Source of the DNA: Enterobacter sp. EA-1
Lineage (GTDB): Bacteria > Pseudomonadota > Gammaproteobacteria > Enterobacterales > Enterobacteriaceae
Length of the DNA: 64,000 bases
Direction: 5' to 3'
Assembly (NCBI GenBank): GCA_002886105.1
Contig: CP025776.1
Span: 2,356,001 to 2,420,000 of the forward strand
How positions within the stretch are numbered: the first letter of the stretch is position 1; every line of letters begins with the position of its first letter. This document shows positions 60,806-64,000 of the stretch, one piece after another. The position numbers and the translations under genes are program-made. Below the pieces are notes generated by a model. That model saw nothing but the letters and a program-made list of their open reading frames with translations, had not been told where the DNA came from and did no database searches.

Positions 60806-62436
60806 GGCGGCGAGACCTCTTGTTTTTCCCGCGAGACTCCGGCAAAAGAGGCGCTGCCAAACGGACTCAGCACCAGCCCTTTAATATCATAACGATAGGC
60901 CTGCAAGCGCAGAGATGACGCCAGCGGCAGCACCGGCAGCTCGCGAGCGAGGATTTGTTGCGCTTCGTCATAAGCATCGATACGTGCAGCCAACTGCTGA
61001 GAGGCCAGCGCTTTTGCAGCACGTCGTCAAATTCGCGGTTACACCAGTGGGCAAAGTTCGTTTGCGAGGTGATGGCCGCACAACTGAGCATCGGGCGGAA
61101 AAAACTGTCCGGATCGTTACTGTCTGTTGCCCAACCCGACAGCGTTAAGTCGTGGTTCATGTCCATCAGACGCGCTTCACTGAAACGACCTTCGACCGGG
61201 ACGATCACCACTTTTACGCCGACCTGCGCCATATCCGCCTGAATAAGCTCGGCGGTTTTCAGTGGGCTGGGGTTCCACGCTTGCGACGTGGTGGGGACCC
61301 AAAGCTGCAACGTCATATGTTCCAGCCCCAGCGCTTTCAGGCGTTCACGCGCTTTCGCCGGGTCATACTCGGTAATTTTGCTTCGTTATCGTAAGCCCAT
61401 GAGGCGCGCGGAAGAATCGACGCGGCCGTTTCGGCAGTACCGTAATAGATCGATTGCATCAGCCGCTGGTTATTAATGGATAACGCCAACGCATGGCGCA
61501 CATCCGGGTTATTTAACGGCGGTTTGTCGGTATTAAAGGCAAGATAGGCGATGTTCATTCCCGGGCGCAGCGTCAGGCGCAGACGCGGGTCATCACGCAG
61601 AATGGTCAACTGGCTGGCGGCTGGCCACGCCAGCACATCACACTCGCCGGTTAATAGTTTGGACAGGCGACCGGTGCCACCGGAGCCCTGATCGACAACG
61701 ACCTGCGGCATCAATGGCTTGCCGCGCCAGAACTTTTCGTGACGTTGTAACCGAATATATTGCCCGGCGCGGTATTCATCCAGTTGATAAGGACCCGTGC
61801 CCACCGGCTGCCGGTCGATCAATTCCTGATGGTCGTCTTTCGCCAGTTGCGCAGCATATTCCGCCGACATCACGGAAGCATAGTGGGTGGCCGGTGCCAT
61901 AAAAACGAGGCATCTGGTTTTTTAGCCGGAACTCAACGGTACGGTTATCCAGCTTGCGTACGCTGTCGATGGAGTCAGCAAATTGCAGACTGTCAAAATA
62001 GGAAAGCTGCCGCCGTTAATGTTATGCCACGGATGATTGCGATCGAAAATGCGCTGGAAGGTAAACACCACGTCGTCCGCATTCAACGCGCGGTGCGGGG
62101 TGAACGGGCTGTGGTCTGGAAAGCCACGCCGTCACGCAGGTGAAAACGGTACGTTGCGCCGTTATCCAGCACTTCCCAGCTCTCAGCCAACTCCGGCACC
62201 AGCCGATAGGTGTAGGGATCCACATCCAGCAGTCGGTCATAAAGCTGTGCCGCCAGCGTATCAACAATCAGACCGCTGCTCGCCTTCTGTGGGTTAAAGG
62301 TGCTGACCTGACCATTCACGCAGTAGACAAAGCCGCTATCGCGGATATCCGCGTCACGGGCTGGCGGTGCTGCAGCGTGCGTAATGCCTGTCGCCGGGCT
62401 CGCGGTCAATAACAGGGAAGAGAAAACCAGACGCAT
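60802..62436 (-). CDS. sapA: Peptide transport periplasmic binding protein SapA
   Basis: Family-5 extracellular solute-binding protein, about 545 aa, first gene of sapABCDF. Signal peptide [20 protein letters not shown] then [80 protein letters not shown]. Stop overlaps the sapB ATG (ATGA). Frame breaks near 62110, 61990, 61905, 61375, 61020 and others. The operon confers antimicrobial-peptide resistance in Salmonella and SapBCDF exports putrescine in E. coli. Confidence 0.95.
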
Positions 62437-62535
62437 GATTTCTTCCAACGATTTTAAATTCATGAGCAAAGTGTATCGCACTTGCCATAGCTTCGTACAA
62501 ATGTCTGCTGACGACTGCTGTTATTGTCGGCGATT

Positions 62536-63517
62536 TCAGCTTATTTGATGCTTTTTCAGTAGCGCTCTCAGTTGGTGATAGGTCAAACCTAATAATTCTG
62601 CCGCGCGTTTTTGGTTAAATTTTGCCTGCTGCAAACTGGTTTCCAGCAACTGCTTTTCCTGATCGTGCTGAAATTTGCGCAAATCCAGCGGCAATACGGG
62701 AGCGGCAGATGTGCTTTGTTCCGTTTGTGGAGAGGTGGCGCCCTCGCGGTTAAAGGGATCGAGGATAATCGTATCCAGCAGTGTTTCGCTGCTGCCGTGC
62801 CGGTAGACCGACCGTTCAACCACGTTTTCAGTTCCCGGATATTGCCCGGCCAGGGGTAATGGAGCAGTACGTCGCGGGCGCGCTCGGTAAACCCCGGAAA
62901 CAGCGGCAGCGACAGCTCACGGCACATCTGGATCGCAAAGTGATCCGCCATCAGCATGATATCGCTCTGGCGACGGCGCAGCGGCGGTAGCAGCACAACG
63001 TCGAATGCCAGCCGGTCGAGGAGATCGGCCCGAAAGGTCCCGTCACGCACCATTTGCGGCAGGTCGGCATTGGTGGCGCAGACCAGCCGGACATTCACCT
63101 GCAGCGGCTGGCTGCCGCCAACGCGTTCCAGTTCGCCATATTCAATGACCCGCAGCAGCTTTTCCTGTACCAGCATCGGCGCGGTGGCCAGCTCATCAAG
63201 GAATAACGTCCCGCCATCGGCGCGCTCAAAACGGCCCGGATGGCGTTTTTGCGCGCCGGTAAACGCACCGGCTTCGTGACCGAACAGTTCCGAATCCAGC
63301 AGGTTTTCATTCAATGCCGCGCAATTAAGGGGAGATAAATGGCCCCTGCCAGCGGGAGGGAGAGAAAGTGCAGCCGGTTAGCAATCAGCTCTTTACCGGT
63401 ACCGCGCTCGCCGATAATCAGTACGGGTTTATCAATCGGCGCCAGACGTGAAACCTGCTCCAGCACTTCAATAAAGCTATTGGCTTCGCCGAGCAGGTTA
63501 TCCTTGTGTTCAGACAT
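62536..63517 (-). CDS. pspF: Phage shock protein operon activator
   Basis: Sigma-54 enhancer-binding AAA+ protein, about 327 aa, without receiver domain; held inactive by Psp[21 protein letters not shown], Walker [41 protein letters not shown] (sigma-54 contact loop), Walker [22 protein letters not shown]-terminal Fis-type [23 protein letters not shown]. Frame breaks near 63345 and 62830. Divergent from pspA; sapA is its downstream neighbour, as in Salmonella rather than E. coli K-12. Confidence 0.96.
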
Positions 63518-63615
63518 GATGAAATTCGCCACTTGTTGGTGTTATTAACCACTCTAGACGAAAAGAACAGAACGGTAAAATTATTCGACTTGTTTTAAAT
63601 CAATAAGATAAAAAC

Positions 63616-63630
63616 TGGCACGAAGATTGT
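63616..63630 (+). promoter_or_regulatory. Sigma-54 promoter of the psp operon
   Basis: TGGCAC-N5-TTGT, the -24/-12 elements, 54 bp before pspA, in the pspF-pspA intergenic region where PspF and IHF sites are expected (63518-63683). Confidence 0.85.
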
Positions 63631-63635
63631 AATAG

Positions 63636-64000
<365 letters not shown>

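Overview
This window is enterobacterial chromosome carrying one integrated mobile element. Gene content and order (clsA, tonB, ompW, trp operon, rluB, topA, cysB, acnA, ribA, pyrF, rnb, fabI, sapABCDF, pspFA) match the 27-29 min region of Escherichia coli and Salmonella. It departs from E. coli K-12 in ways that suggest an Enterobacter/Klebsiella-type genus: no kch and no yciG-F-E, a ClC channel gene before trpA, a YkgJ-type cysteine-cluster gene before ompW, and sapA directly next to pspF. I cannot name the species. Many genes are broken by single-base indels. Most sit in homopolymers or at CCWGG (Dcm) sites and several compensate one another within a gene, so I read them as uncorrected sequencing errors. 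Coordinates given for such genes run from the conserved start to the conserved stop.

Layout. 1-4,680: clsA (cut by the left edge), yciY, then a small accessory block (SMR efflux protein, YagU-like protein, AT-rich acyltransferase-3 gene, small membrane protein) and yciI. 4,828-8,840: Fur-controlled tonB, yciA, yciB, yciC, a YkgJ-family gene and ompW. 8,838-16,918: ClC gene, then trpA-B-C-D-E leftward with trpL, attenuator, promoter and TrpR operator. 16,996-18,488: rnm (yciV) and yciO.

18,549-32,368: a 13.8-kb integrative element bounded by identical 16-bp direct repeats, inserted in the leader of rluB. Its tyrosine integrase sits at the right end. The left arm carries a leftward head module (major capsid-like protein, small head protein, small ORF). 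The centre has a structured non-coding region and 22-bp iterons followed by a rightward run of small DNA-binding proteins (winged helix, ribbon-helix-helix plus winged helix, double HTH) and a phage tape-measure protein. The right arm has a second, small tyrosine recombinase, an orphan twin Fur box, stacked palindromes and a RelA/SpoT-type nucleotide synthetase gene. I find no terminase, portal, protease or lysis gene. The element therefore looks like a phage satellite or phage-plasmid derivative that supplies capsid and tail-length determinants and its own replicon. This is the most interesting part of the window.

32,387-64,000: ordinary core chromosome: rluB, btuR, yciK, sohB, yciN, topA, cysB, ymiA and two small ORFs, acnA, ribA, pgpB, lapA-lapB, pyrF-yciH, osmB, yciT-yciZ, pdeR, rnb, yciW, fabI, the sapABCDF peptide-transport operon, and the pspF/pspA phage-shock pair with its sigma-54 promoter; pspA is cut by the right edge.
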